Part shown: positions 1-9,258 of the stretch, piece by piece | Layout: every line of letters begins with the position of its first letter | How positions within the stretch are numbered: position 1 is the first letter of the stretch | Origin: Clostridium sardiniense | GTDB taxonomy: Bacteria; Bacillota; Clostridia; Clostridiales; Clostridiaceae | Reading direction: 5' to 3' | Assembly (NCBI RefSeq): GCF_016907995.1 | Contig: NZ_JAFBDA010000022.1 | Span: 1 to 62,073, forward strand | DNA: 62,073 bases | Made by a program: the position numbers and the translations under genes | The notes under the pieces: model-generated | The model's database searches: none | What the model was told of the DNA's origin: nothing | The model's input: the letters and a program-made list of their open reading frames with translations, nothing else

Positions 1-47
1 AGTTACTAATCAATATTAATATAAAGCATTGATATTGATTAGTAACT
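1..47. terminator. Hairpin, probable terminator of the 59-aa gene
   Basis: A perfect 16-bp inverted repeat (1-16 with 32-47, arms AGTTACTAATCAATAT and its complement) lies just past the stop codon of the minus-strand gene at 55-234. The T-tract that would follow it on the minus strand would lie outside the window, so the terminator role is inferred from position and stem strength. Confidence 0.55.
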
Positions 48-54
48 ATGTAAT

Positions 55-234
55 TTAGCAGTTTCTTTCTAGAAAATCATATAGATCTTCAATAGCATTA
101 CCTTCACCTCTATAATAATCAGTAACTGCATTTTCCATTTCTTCTATTGAAGCTTCTCCATCTTCTTTTCCTAATTTCTTATATTCTTTTCTAAGTTTTT
201 CCTCTAATTGTTTAGTTCTTGCTCTTAAACTCAT
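55..234 (-). CDS. Small charged protein of unknown function (59 aa)
   Basis: A 59-codon frame starts with ATG and is preceded by a strong Shine-Dalgarno (AGGAGGG, 7 nt upstream), followed by a hairpin. The product is highly charged and probably helical. It begins MSLRARTKQLEEKLRKEYKK and has a short acidic middle and a tyrosine pair (DYYRGEG) near residues 40-45. There is no signal peptide, membrane segment or cysteine motif. A terminator lies between it and the upstream kinase gene, so it is probably transcribed alone. I do not recognise the family; it resembles the many short cytoplasmic proteins of clostridia. The ribosome binding site and clean end make it a credible gene. Confidence 0.7.
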   Translation of the reverse strand: MSLRARTKQLEEKLRKEYKKLGKEDGEASIEEMENAVTDYYRGEGNAIEDLYDFLERNC

Positions 235-321
235 ATATAATCCCTCCTAAACCTATTTATATATTTATTTTAATACTCTAATATTTTCTTCATATGTTCT
301 CCATATGAATTTTTTATTAAA

Positions 322-359
322 AAGAAAGAAGTTATGCTTCTCTTCGCATAACTTTTCTT
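322..359 (-). terminator. Terminator of the sensor kinase gene
   Basis: A 9-bp stem (329-337 with 346-354, AAGTTATGC and complement) sits immediately beyond the stop of the kinase gene. It is followed on the minus strand by a T-rich run. This separates the kinase from the small gene at 55-234. Confidence 0.75.
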
Positions 360-362
360 AAA

Positions 363-3300
363 TTAATCACCTTTATTTTGTTTTTTCTGCTTTATTGGAA
401 GAGTTATTATAAACTCACTTCCCTTACCAACTTCACTTATCAATGTTATTTTACCATTATGAAGTTCTACCAAGCTCTTAACTAGTGTAAGTCCTATTCC
501 ACTGCTACAATGTTTACTAGAAACTTGTGTCTCAACTTGAGCAAATCTATTAAAGATTATATCCTTTTGCTCTTCAGGTATTCCAACACCAGTATCTTTA
601 ACTATTATATCAATACTATCTTTATTCTCTTTAATACTTACAAATATAGTCCCCTTCGCTTCTGTAAATTTCACAGCATTAGAGATAAGATTTATAACAC
701 ATCTCTCTATATTTGTTTTATCACATTCTATAATCTTTTCTTCAATTTCTGGATCTATTATAAGCTCAAGAGCATTGCTTTCTATATATGTTTTCATAGA
801 TAGTGCCACTTCTTCAACTAAATAAACAATATCCACTTCTCCTATATCTAACTTATAAGCTCCGGAACTAATCTTAGAACTGTCAATTAAATCATTTATA
901 ACCTTTAAAAGAGTATTTGAATTTTTCTTTATTATATTCATATACTTATTTAAATCAAGCTTATTTATATTATCTTCTTTTTTATTTAATGAAGTTATAA
1001 GCTGCTCACTTGATAAGATAACATTTAGAGGAGTTCTAAGTTCATGTGATAAGTTCACTAAGTATGTGTTTCTAAATTTCTCATACTTTAATAATTGGTT
1101 ATATATTTTTTCGTTCTCTAAAAGTTCTTTATTAAGCTCTTCAGTTCTTTGCTTAACTAATCCATTTAGTATCTTCACATAATTTATAATAAAATAAATT
1201 AAGCTAATAAATATTATAAAATAGATACAGTAGGCCAATGTAGATTTATACCACGCCTTCTTAATCCTTATATTAACATGTTCAACTTTACTAATTTCAC
1301 CATTTCTATCCCTTGCCCTAACTTTAAATGTATACTTTCCTGGCTCTATATTAGTATAACTTGCATAATTTCTTTTACCAGAATATACCCAATCTTTATC
1401 AAAGCCTTCAAGCATATATTCATATTTTCCTTCTCTTATACCTCTATAATCTGGAAGGAAAAATTCAAAAGAAAATGTATTTTCATCGTTTTCTAAAACT
1501 GCACCGTCATTATTTAATCTTATATCCTTATTGTTATAAACTTTGAAATTAGATATCGTAACCTTTGAATCAGTAGGTTTATCTCTGTATACATCTTTTG
1601 GGAAAAATGCTGTAACTCCATTAACTCCTCCAAAGAACATTTCTCCATTTTTACTTTTAAATTCAGCAGTACCATTAAATTCATTGCTTTGTATTCCATC
1701 TACGAAAGTAAAATTTCTAAATAAATTCTTTTTCTGATTGTACTTAGATAATCCACCATTTGTACTAACCCATACATTATCTTCATCATCTATAAGAACT
1801 CCATATACATAGTTATTTGCAAGTCCATCCTTCTCAGTATAAACTGTAAATTCTTCTGTTTTAGGATTTAGTTTATTAATCCCCACTGAAGTACTAATCC
1901 ATATGTTTCCTTCTTTGTCTTCATTAATACCTTTAATAGCATTATTGCTTAAAGAATTAACATTCTCTTCTTCAACCTTATAATTTTTTAGGAACTTTCT
2001 GTTAGGATCAAGTTTTATAACTCCTCCATTCCATCCCATACCTATCCAATAGTTTCCTTTTGAATCTTGGAATATTCTCCTTATAAATGTCTCTCCTACA
2101 TTATTATCTATAATAATACTATTTAAATTAGTGAATTCTTCTTTATCACTATCAAACACATCCAGTCCGTCTCTAGTTCCAAGCCAAATATATCCTTTAT
2201 TATCAATGAAGACTTCCTTAACATCATTATCTACTATTGAATTCTCACCTACATTATGCTGGTATCTTTTTATCTTACCCGTTTTAGGATCTAACTTACA
2301 TAACCCTTCCTTTGTTCCTACCCATATATTACCCTTCTTATCTCCAGTTATCTGGAAGACAGTGTTACTTGGTATACTGTTATCATTATTAGGATCAAAT
2401 TTATAATGGGTTATTTCATCTTTTTCTCTATCAAATTTATTTATACCATCATTTGTAGTACCAATCCATAGGTTTCCATCATCATCTTCATAAATACCGC
2501 CAATACTATTTCCACTTAAAGTATTCTTTTCACCTGGTTGACTTTTATAATGCGTAAACTCTTGATCTGGATCTAATATACTTATTCCACTATAGGTACC
2601 AATCCATATAAGTCCATCATTGTCTCTATAAACACTTTGTATGCTATTATCTACTAAACTCTCTGTATCGTAAGGTTTATTTGTATAACTCTCTATACTT
2701 CCATCATTCATAGAGTATTTTATAAGCCCACCTTTACTTCCAAGCCACATATTATTACGAAAATCTTCATACATACTATTCACTGCAAATTTTTCAGAGC
2801 CATATAATTTATTTAAATTTTCTAATTTATCTACCTTATTTGTCTTTAAATCAAACTTAACTATTCCTTTATTTTGTGTAGTTACCCACATATTATCATT
2901 AGAATCTTTATAAAGTTTTACTATATTACTACTTGGTAATTCATCACTTGGGATTCTAACTACCTTTCCTGTCTCTTTCTTTAATATATTCAATCCATTT
3001 CTTGTTCCAACCCAAATATCGCCATTTAATCCTTCTGCAATAGAGCTAGTAAAATTATCACTTAATGTATTTTCATCATTGCTAAAACTAAAATATTTTT
3101 TAAACTCTTTTGTCTTAAAATCATATCTATTTAATCCATTTTCTGTTCCTACCCATAAGTCTTCTCCACTATCAATATATAAGTCCCAAATATGCTTACT
3201 GGATGTTTTTTTAGGATCATTAACGTCAGCCTCTATTCTCTCTACAGATAAGGTTTTTTTATTCAATTTAGAAAGACCAGAGCTTGTACCAACCCATAGA

Positions 3301-3641
3301 TAACCTTCTTTATCCTCTACTATTGACCCTATGATTCCTGGAAATAATGTATTTGGATCTTTATCGTCAGATTTTATTACTTCGTACTCATACCCATTAA
3401 ATCTATTTAAACCATCATTTGTTCCAAACCACATGTATCCATCTTCATCTCTATGAATTGCATAAACTGATCCTTGAGATAGACCATCTTTTATTGTCAA
3501 ATTTGTAAATTTTAAATATTTATCTTTTTCCTCAGCACTAACTTTTACGCAAAAAAAATTACTTATTAAAAATATACTTAATAGAAATAAGCTTATAACT
3601 CTTTTCTTACTTATAATCTCCAACTCCTTATCTTTCGACAA
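363..3641 (-). CDS. Two-propeller ligand-sensing membrane histidine kinase (no receiver domain)
   Basis: A 1092-aa sensor kinase. An N-terminal membrane/signal segment lies at about residues 14-36. About 14 propeller blades of the Reg_prop type follow (recurrent W-[IVL]-G-T-x-x-G-[LI] motifs such as MWFGT, LWVGT, IWLGT), enough for two seven-bladed propellers. Next come a Y_Y_Y domain (about 735-800), a transmembrane helix (about 815-838), and a HisKA domain with phospho-acceptor His866 in NLSHELRTPLN. The HATPase domain shows N-box NLISNAVKF, DTGVGIP and SGIGLTLVK. This is the layout of Bacteroides-type hybrid two-component sensors, but the receiver and AraC domains are absent and the protein ends soon after the ATPase. 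No response-regulator gene is adjacent, so the partner is elsewhere. Ligand unknown; propeller sensors of this class usually bind glycans or related compounds outside the cell. Confidence 0.9.
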   Translation of the reverse strand: MSKDKELEIISKKRVISLFLLSIFLISNFFCVKVSAEEKDKYLKFTNLTIKDGLSQGSVYAIHRDEDGYMWFGTNDGLNRFNGYEYEVIKSDDKDPNTLFPGIIGSIVEDKEGYLWVGTSSGLSKLNKKTLSVERIEADVNDPKKTSSKHIWDLYIDSGEDLWVGTENGLNRYDFKTKEFKKYFSFSNDENTLSDNFTSSIAEGLNGDIWVGTRNGLNILKKETGKVVRIPSDELPSSNIVKLYKDSNDNMWVTTQNKGIVKFDLKTNKVDKLENLNKLYGSEKFAVNSMYEDFRNNMWLGSKGGLIKYSMNDGSIESYTNKPYDTESLVDNSIQSVYRDNDGLIWIGTYSGISILDPDQEFTHYKSQPGEKNTLSGNSIGGIYEDDDGNLWIGTTNDGINKFDREKDEITHYKFDPNNDNSIPSNTVFQITGDKKGNIWVGTKEGLCKLDPKTGKIKRYQHNVGENSIVDNDVKEVFIDNKGYIWLGTRDGLDVFDSDKEEFTNLNSIIIDNNVGETFIRRIFQDSKGNYWIGMGWNGGVIKLDPNRKFLKNYKVEEENVNSLSNNAIKGINEDKEGNIWISTSVGINKLNPKTEEFTVYTEKDGLANNYVYGVLIDDEDNVWVSTNGGLSKYNQKKNLFRNFTFVDGIQSNEFNGTAEFKSKNGEMFFGGVNGVTAFFPKDVYRDKPTDSKVTISNFKVYNNKDIRLNNDGAVLENDENTFSFEFFLPDYRGIREGKYEYMLEGFDKDWVYSGKRNYASYTNIEPGKYTFKVRARDRNGEISKVEHVNIRIKKAWYKSTLAYCIYFIIFISLIYFIINYVKILNGLVKQRTEELNKELLENEKIYNQLLKYEKFRNTYLVNLSHELRTPLNVILSSEQLITSLNKKEDNINKLDLNKYMNIIKKNSNTLLKVINDLIDSSKISSGAYKLDIGEVDIVYLVEEVALSMKTYIESNALELIIDPEIEEKIIECDKTNIERCVINLISNAVKFTEAKGTIFVSIKENKDSIDIIVKDTGVGIPEEQKDIIFNRFAQVETQVSSKHCSSGIGLTLVKSLVELHNGKITLISEVGKGSEFIITLPIKQKKQNKGD

Positions 3642-3731
3642 ATTTTACCCAAATATACTGTCATTTTCCCATATACTACATTTATTGTCAATCGGTAAAC
3701 TTTATTAATCAATTGTAAACATAAAAATTGT

Positions 3732-3776
3732 ACAAAAAAATAACAAAAGGAGCCATATTAAATAATATAACTCCTT
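3732..3776 (-). terminator. Terminator of hcp
   Basis: A 14-bp stem (3747-3760 with 3763-3776; G:U pairs at two positions on the minus-strand RNA) is followed on that strand by a T-rich run. It lies 40 nt past the hcp stop codon. Confidence 0.75.
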
Positions 3777-3815
3777 CAATAAATTTAATTTTCATTATTT
3801 ATTCTCTATAATTTA

Positions 3816-5519
3816 TTAGCTTTCCATAAACATTTTTATATCATCGCTAACATTTGATATTCCTGAAATTCCAAAGTTATCAATTAGTACTTTAGCTACA
3901 TTTGGTGAAAGGAATGCAGGTAATGTTGGTCCTAAATGGATGTTCTTCACTCCTAAATGTAATAATGAAAGTAATACTATTACAGCTTTTTGCTCATACC
4001 AAGCTATATTATAACTAATTGGTAATTCATTAACATCATTTAATCCAAATGCCTCAACTAATTTCAATGCAATTAATACTAATGAGTATGAATCATTACA
4101 TTGTCCAGCATCTAATACTCTAGGTATTCCACCAATATCTCCTAAGTTTAACTTGTTATACTTATATTTAGCACAACCTGCAGTAAGAATTACTGTATCT
4201 TTTGGAAGATTTTTAGCAAAATCTGTGTAATAGTTTCTTGATTTCATTCTACCATCACATCCAGCCATTACAAAAAACCTTCTTATAGCTCCACTTTTAA
4301 CTGCATCTACAACTTTATCAGCTAATGCAAATACTTGGTTGTGTGCAAATCCACCAATTATTTCTCCAGTTTCAATTTCTACTGGTGCCTTACACTTTTT
4401 AGCCAGTTCTATTATTTCACTAAAATCTTTCTTTCCATCTTTATCTGCTTTTATATGCTTACATCCTGGTACACCACTAGCACCTGTTGTGAATAATCTC
4501 TTCATGTATGGTTTATTAGTAGGCACTACACAGTTAGTAGTCATAAGTATTGGTCCATTAAATGATTCAAATTCTTTATCTTGTAACCACCATGCGTTTC
4601 CATAGTTTCCTGCAAAGTTATCGTACTTCTTAAATGCTGGATAATATTGTCCTGCTAACATCTCACTATGAGTATATACATCTACCCCTGTTCCTTGTGT
4701 TTGTTCTAAAAGCATTTCTAAATCTCTTAAATCATGACCTGAGATTATTATTCCTGGATTTTTTCTAACTCCAATATTAACCTTTGTTATTTCTGGATGT
4801 CCATAACTTTCAGTATTAGCTTTATCTAATAATGCCATACCATTTACTCCGTATTTACCTGCTTCTAAAGCTAATGCAACATAATCATCTACAGTTAAGT
4901 CATCATTTAAAGTAGCTGCTAATGCTTTTGCCATAAATCCATGAATTTCTGAATCATCATATCCTAAATTCATAGCATGCTTCATATATGCAGATAATCC
5001 CTTTAACCCATACATTATAAGTTCTCTTAAACTTCTTATATCTTCATTTTCAGTTGCTAATACTCCAACTGTTTCTGATTTTGCAACAAAGGCTATTTCA
5101 TCTTGTCCACTCCATGTAGCTGCATCTGGCATTATAAACTCGTTTGTTTGCATACCAAATAACTTTTTAAAGAATCCACCTTTAATTACAACTTCGCCAA
5201 CTTTTCCACCAGCTTTTATTACTCTCTTTTTTAAAGACTCTCTAAGTTTTAAAGTTTCTCTTACTCTATTTAAAATTGCTTCTTTATCAAAGTTTGCATT
5301 TGTAATTGTTGTAAATAAGCTCTCTGTTATGTATCTATCAACATTAGTATCTATTATTCCAACTTTTCTTCCCTCATCACTTACTATAGCAAGACCTTTT
5401 GTTACATATACTAGTAAATCTTGTGCCTTAGCTACATCTTCTCTCTTTCCACACACTCCTCTTACTGTACACCCTGTGCATCCTGCTGCTTCTTGACATT
5501 GAAAACAAAACATTCCCAT
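3816..5519 (-). CDS. hcp: Hydroxylamine reductase (hybrid-cluster protein)
   Basis: A 567-aa Hcp/prismane protein. The family reduces hydroxylamine to ammonia and, in some species, nitric oxide to N2O, so it serves nitrosative-stress defence in the cytoplasm of anaerobes. The N-terminus carries the [4Fe-4S] ligands Cys5, Cys8, Cys17 and Cys23 (C-x2-C-x8-C-x5-C), the spacing of the anaerobe class. Hybrid-cluster ligand motifs follow in order: [39 protein letters not shown] and GQCNDSYS. Length is normal for the family. The ATG is preceded by AAGGAGG. The gene stands alone between a terminator and its own upstream region, which contains a GTAAC-N4-GTTAC palindrome suited to a CRP/FNR-family nitrosative-stress regulator. 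No separate hcr reductase gene is next to it. Confidence 0.97.
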   Translation of the reverse strand: MGMFCFQCQEAAGCTGCTVRGVCGKREDVAKAQDLLVYVTKGLAIVSDEGRKVGIIDTNVDRYITESLFTTITNANFDKEAILNRVRETLKLRESLKKRVIKAGGKVGEVVIKGGFFKKLFGMQTNEFIMPDAATWSGQDEIAFVAKSETVGVLATENEDIRSLRELIMYGLKGLSAYMKHAMNLGYDDSEIHGFMAKALAATLNDDLTVDDYVALALEAGKYGVNGMALLDKANTESYGHPEITKVNIGVRKNPGIIISGHDLRDLEMLLEQTQGTGVDVYTHSEMLAGQYYPAFKKYDNFAGNYGNAWWLQDKEFESFNGPILMTTNCVVPTNKPYMKRLFTTGASGVPGCKHIKADKDGKKDFSEIIELAKKCKAPVEIETGEIIGGFAHNQVFALADKVVDAVKSGAIRRFFVMAGCDGRMKSRNYYTDFAKNLPKDTVILTAGCAKYKYNKLNLGDIGGIPRVLDAGQCNDSYSLVLIALKLVEAFGLNDVNELPISYNIAWYEQKAVIVLLSLLHLGVKNIHLGPTLPAFLSPNVAKVLIDNFGISGISNVSDDIKMFMES

Positions 5520-5624
5520 ATTTTATATTTCCTCCTTAGTTACCTTATTAAATAATTATGTAAATTTATTTATCTACTTTTTTCCTCTGACAAAAGAAAG
5601 TATACTAAAATACTCATATTTAAT

Positions 5625-5645
5625 TCTGTAACAAAAGTTACGAAA
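5625..5645. promoter_or_regulatory. Palindromic operator candidate upstream of hcp
   Basis: GTAAC-AAAA-GTTAC (5628-5632, 5637-5641), with partial extension to TTCTGTAAC/GTTACGAAA, lies about 110 nt upstream of the hcp start codon. A GTAAC-type inverted repeat is what a CRP/FNR-family regulator such as HcpR would be expected to bind. The regulator identity is inference. The K+ channel gene ends at 5692, so the site can only serve hcp. Confidence 0.5.
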
Positions 5646-5691
5646 CTTAAATTTAATTAAATTTAATTATTTCTTAATTTACTAGCATATG

Positions 5692-6468
5692 TTAATCTTT
5701 TTCTTGCTTTAGATAATTATAGTAACTTCTAAGCTTATCTCGCTTACCTTCGGATAAATCACTTACATCAATATATACTTTATCTTCATCCTCTATAAAT
5801 GTTCTATCTCTATGATACTTTAATGAAATTAAATATGTAGAAAAGGTAGATGTTAGCATAGATAGAAATCCAATACCTGTAATCATTAAAACCATAGCCA
5901 CTATTCGCCCTGCTGATGTCTTAGGTGTTATATCACCATACCCTATAGTAGTTAATGTAACTAAAGATAGCCATAAAGAATCCCCATAAGTCTTTATATC
6001 TCCTCCTTCTCTTTCAAAAAAATATATTATAATAGACCCAACAAGTGTTATAGATACAGCACTTCCTATTATTCCAACTGTTCTTGTTGTTCTAAGAAAA
6101 TCTTTCATGTTATCAATTAATCTAAAAAAATATGTAACTACTTTAAGAAGTTTAAAGACACTCCCCAAATTAGTTTGTAATAAAAATTGAAAAGGAAATA
6201 ATGCTATATAATCAATTTTATTTTTAATTATAAACTGCTTCCAATCAGTAGCTAATATACATTTAGCTATTCCATCTAATACAAACAGTATATACACAAG
6301 ATTATCACATATATTAAGAAATTCATTTTGAGTTTGGCTTAGATTTGAATTAAATTGAAGTATAACGACCAAAACTGCAAAACCTGATAAAACTCCTATA
6401 CTTAAATCATATATAATTCCTACATTATTATCTTTAAAAAATTCAAACTCATGTACTCTCTTTCCCAT
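5692..6468 (-). CDS. Potassium channel family protein
   Basis: A K+ channel of the Ion_trans_2 / voltage-gated-like class, about 258 aa from the ATG chosen here. Several membrane helices precede a pore loop with the selectivity filter TLTTIGYGD, then a final inner helix (VAMVLMITGIGFLSMLTSTF) and a short cytoplasmic tail. A TTG at 6514-6516 would add 16 residues and overlap the upstream merR gene, but it has no ribosome binding site. The ATG at 6466-6468 has GGTG 7 nt upstream. Either way the gene begins at or inside the 3' end of the MerR regulator gene, so the two are very likely co-transcribed. No RCK/TrkA_N ligand-gating domain is seen. Confidence 0.88.
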   Translation of the reverse strand: MGKRVHEFEFFKDNNVGIIYDLSIGVLSGFAVLVVILQFNSNLSQTQNEFLNICDNLVYILFVLDGIAKCILATDWKQFIIKNKIDYIALFPFQFLLQTNLGSVFKLLKVVTYFFRLIDNMKDFLRTTRTVGIIGSAVSITLVGSIIIYFFEREGGDIKTYGDSLWLSLVTLTTIGYGDITPKTSAGRIVAMVLMITGIGFLSMLTSTFSTYLISLKYHRDRTFIEDEDKVYIDVSDLSEGKRDKLRSYYNYLKQEKD

Positions 6469-6496
6469 ACTAAAACACCACACTATCAAATATTCA

Positions 6497-7333
6497 TTAT
6501 TTCTTCTCCACTCCAATAGATATTTCTGTTAAATAATCCTTCTCATCTTTTATTGAAAAATAATCTAGTAAAGAATTTTCATAGGATTCTCCACAAATTC
6601 TATATCCATTAGAATCTATATACTCTAGAAGTTTTTCGTAAGACTTATCTGTACAGTAGTAATCTCCCCTATGGTTTATTATTGCATATAGTCCTTTAGG
6701 TTTTATTAATAGTCTATCTTCTTTATATTTCTTATATTCATCACTAACATTTACAAAAAACTTATCGCAAGCAGTAAATTTTTTATTTAGTATACTTTCC
6801 CGTCTTACAGTTGCACCAATTGAATATCCATGATTAATCCCTTTTTCACTGCAATAATTAACAAAGTTAATTAAGTCCATCATTAAATCTTTTTGATTAT
6901 TTGATTCAATTCTTGAATAAAGCATATATTCTTCTTCTCTCTCTTCTATAGATACATCTAGATTATTTATTTCTTCTATACCTTCTTTTGTTAATTTAAT
7001 CTTATTATTTATAACTTTAGATATAATATTAAGCTCTTCAATTTTTTTCTGTATTTTTTTATTTTCTTCCTGTAATAAATCTATACATTTCTTGGGAGCT
7101 CTTTCATCTAAATACAATTTTATATCTTCTAAAGTTACACCTATTTTCCTAAGATCTAGAATTAGATTAAATGTATCATACTGTTTTAAACTATAATATC
7201 TATATCCATTTTTATCTCTATAACTTGGAGAAAATACACCTTCCTTATCATAAAATATTAAAGTCTTTCTTGTAACTCCACATAATCTACCGAATTCACT
7301 TATAGTTAAATATTTTTCTTTTTTCTCACTCAT
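6497..7333 (-). CDS. MerR-family regulator with effector-binding domain (BltR/BmrR type)
   Basis: A 278-aa transcription activator. The MerR winged-helix DNA-binding domain covers about residues 8-75 (LTISEFGRLCGVTRKTLIFY, then RYYSLKQYDTF). A coiled-coil dimerisation helix follows (about 80-125, LLQEENKKIQKKIEEL), then a C-terminal GyrI-like/effector-binding domain ending near residue 275. BmrR-like proteins bind lipophilic cationic drugs and untwist a promoter with a 19-bp spacer. Exactly such a promoter lies in the divergent intergenic region and drives the MATE exporter at 7482, so the regulator-target pairing is well supported. The downstream K+ channel gene overlaps or abuts its 3' end. 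The specific drug ligand cannot be told from sequence. Confidence 0.92.
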   Translation of the reverse strand: MSEKKEKYLTISEFGRLCGVTRKTLIFYDKEGVFSPSYRDKNGYRYYSLKQYDTFNLILDLRKIGVTLEDIKLYLDERAPKKCIDLLQEENKKIQKKIEELNIISKVINNKIKLTKEGIEEINNLDVSIEEREEEYMLYSRIESNNQKDLMMDLINFVNYCSEKGINHGYSIGATVRRESILNKKFTACDKFFVNVSDEYKKYKEDRLLIKPKGLYAIINHRGDYYCTDKSYEKLLEYIDSNGYRICGESYENSLLDYFSIKDEKDYLTEISIGVEKK

Positions 7334-7364
7334 AAACTTCCACCCTTACATTTTAAAAAATTTC

Positions 7365-7395
7365 TTGACTGTATAGTTACTATACACTTTATAAT
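7365..7395 (+). promoter_or_regulatory. MerR-type promoter/operator of the MATE exporter
   Basis: TTGACT (-35, 7365-7370) and TATAAT (-10, 7390-7395) are separated by 19 bp instead of 17. The spacer region contains a perfect palindrome, TGTATAGT-T-ACTATACA (7370-7386). A 19-bp spacer with a dyad between the hexamers is the hallmark of promoters activated by MerR-family proteins. It points toward the MATE gene. Confidence 0.88.
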
Positions 7396-7481
7396 ACAAT
7401 CGTATTATAACATATACTCTAATTTTAATAGCTAAAACTTATATAATTAGAGATTTTATATACTATCAAAGGAGAATTTTT

Positions 7482-8807
7482 ATGGAAAACTTATTTAGCA
7501 AAAAACTTACATTTATTGAATTTTTAAAATTCGTATCACCAGCTATTGTTTCAATGGTATTTATATCTTTATATACAATTATAGACGGAATATTTGTATC
7601 AATCTTTGTTGGATCTGATGCACTAGCAAGTATAAACATTGTTCTTCCTATTATAAGTATAGTATTTGCAATAGCAGTAATGTTTGGTACTGGTGGAAGT
7701 GCCATAATTGCGCAAAAACTTGGACAAGGTAAATTAGAAGATGCAAATAAATCTTTTTCATTTTTAAGCTTTTCTGCACTTATACTAGGACTTATAACAG
7801 GAATAGTAATGTTTTTATTTATAGAAGATATATCTATTTCCCTTGGAGCAACAGATAAGCTTATTGATTATTGTATTTCTTATGGACGTATAATTGCTTT
7901 ATTTACACCAGTGTTTATATTAAAATCTTTAGCAGAATATTATATAAGAACTGATGGAGATTTTAAATTCAGCTTATATATATCTATTATTGGAGGAGTT
8001 ATAAATATAGTATTTGATTATGTATTTATAAAAATACTAGGACTTGGTATAGCTGGAGCAGCACTTGCCACAGTTTTAGGTGTACTAATATCTTTAATTT
8101 TTGGTGTTTGGTACTTTCTATCATCAAAGTCTACTCTTAAATTCACAAAAATAGTAGTTGATTTTAAGTTGTTACTTAATACATTGATTAATGGATCTTC
8201 AGAGATGGTTACTGAATTATCTACTGGTATTACTACACTTTTATTTAACATGCTTGCACTTAAATATGCTGGCGAAAATGGTGTTGCAGCTCTTACAATA
8301 ATCCTTTATGCACACTTTTTATTAGTTTCAACTTACTTAGGATTTGCTTCAGGAATATCACCACTAATTAGTTACAATTATGGTGCTAATAATTCAGATA
8401 AATTAAAAGAAACCTATAAATACTCTGAAATTTTTATATTAGTTTCTTCAATAATAATTTTTCTAGTGTCAATAGTATTTTCTAAAAATATAGTAGGTGT
8501 ATTTGTAAAACCTGGCGATCCAGTATTTGACTTAGCTTTAGGAGGTTTAAAAATCTTTTCAGTAGCCTTCTTATTTGTAGGCGTAAATATATTTGCTTCA
8601 GGATTATTTACTGCTTTTTCAAATGGGAAAATTTCTTCATTAATTTCTGCTGCAAGAGCATTTATATTTGTCATACTTGGTTGTATAGTATTACCACCAT
8701 TATTTGATATTAATGGCCTTTGGTTAGTAGTACCCTTTGCTGAGTTAACTACAATACTAGTATCTATATTTTTCTTGAAAAAATATAAAAAAATATATGC
8801 CTTTTAA
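7482..8807 (+). CDS. MATE-family multidrug efflux transporter
   Basis: A 441-aa inner-membrane antiporter with 12 predicted helices in two homologous halves. It carries MATE signatures: SLYTIIDGIFVSIFVG near residues 25-40, the GTGGSAIIAQKLGQG loop, and ASGISPLISYNYGA in the second half. MATE proteins export cationic drugs in exchange for Na+ or H+. The gene is divergent from a BmrR-like MerR regulator and its promoter has the MerR 19-bp spacer, so induction by a substrate drug is likely. The ATG has AAAGGAGA upstream. A strong bidirectional terminator ends it. Confidence 0.95.
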   Translation: MENLFSKKLTFIEFLKFVSPAIVSMVFISLYTIIDGIFVSIFVGSDALASINIVLPIISIVFAIAVMFGTGGSAIIAQKLGQGKLEDANKSFSFLSFSALILGLITGIVMFLFIEDISISLGATDKLIDYCISYGRIIALFTPVFILKSLAEYYIRTDGDFKFSLYISIIGGVINIVFDYVFIKILGLGIAGAALATVLGVLISLIFGVWYFLSSKSTLKFTKIVVDFKLLLNTLINGSSEMVTELSTGITTLLFNMLALKYAGENGVAALTIILYAHFLLVSTYLGFASGISPLISYNYGANNSDKLKETYKYSEIFILVSSIIIFLVSIVFSKNIVGVFVKPGDPVFDLALGGLKIFSVAFLFVGVNIFASGLFTAFSNGKISSLISAARAFIFVILGCIVLPPLFDINGLWLVVPFAELTTILVSIFFLKKYKKIYAF

Positions 8808-8821
8808 AAGATACACTCTAA

Positions 8822-8860
8822 AAAAGACTCCTTGGATTATACTAATCCAAGGAGTCTTTT
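8822..8860. terminator. Bidirectional terminator between MATE and DUF2809 genes
   Basis: A perfect 18-bp stem (8822-8839 with 8843-8860) has a 3-nt loop and T/A runs on both sides. The minus-strand gene's stop codon lies inside the hairpin. Confidence 0.92.
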
Positions 8861-9258
8861 GATTTTCCTATTTTATTCTCTAGCACTATACTAATTATTA
8901 AACCAATAGTTATTCCAACTGTGTAACATAAAAGATCGCTAAACAAAAATCCATGCCCCAATATCAGTCCACCTAATGTAGTCGATCTTATTTTATTAAT
9001 CAATACGCCTTGATAAATTTGAGAAAATTCTATAATAAAAGAAAAAACTAATGCAATAATTCCTCTTTTACTAATTGATAATTTTATAAATACAAAGCTA
9101 AATCCAAAGTATACCATCAAAGCCCAAAGAGCATCCCCTGAGTATTCCCTTAAAAAGTTTGGTAATAAACTCCCGTATTTTCTTGAAGCTAATCCAAGAA
9201 TCATAGTTACTATTGTTAAGATAATATATAGAAATCTTTTTTTATTCACTTTTTTCAC
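8842..9258 (-). CDS. DUF2809 family membrane protein
   Basis: A 138-aa integral membrane protein with about four helices, matching the DUF2809 family in length and pattern: N-terminal RFLYIILTIVTMILGLASRK, a central GDALWALMVYFGFSFVF, then FIIEFSQIYQ and a C-terminal LLCYTVGITIGLIISIVLE. The role of this family is unknown. Its start overlaps the 3' end of the phosphodiesterase-like gene by 17 nt, so the two are translationally coupled and probably work on the same process. The reading ends inside the shared terminator. Confidence 0.85.
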   Translation of the reverse strand: MKKVNKKRFLYIILTIVTMILGLASRKYGSLLPNFLREYSGDALWALMVYFGFSFVFIKLSISKRGIIALVFSFIIEFSQIYQGVLINKIRSTTLGGLILGHGFLFSDLLCYTVGITIGLIISIVLENKIGKSKDSLD

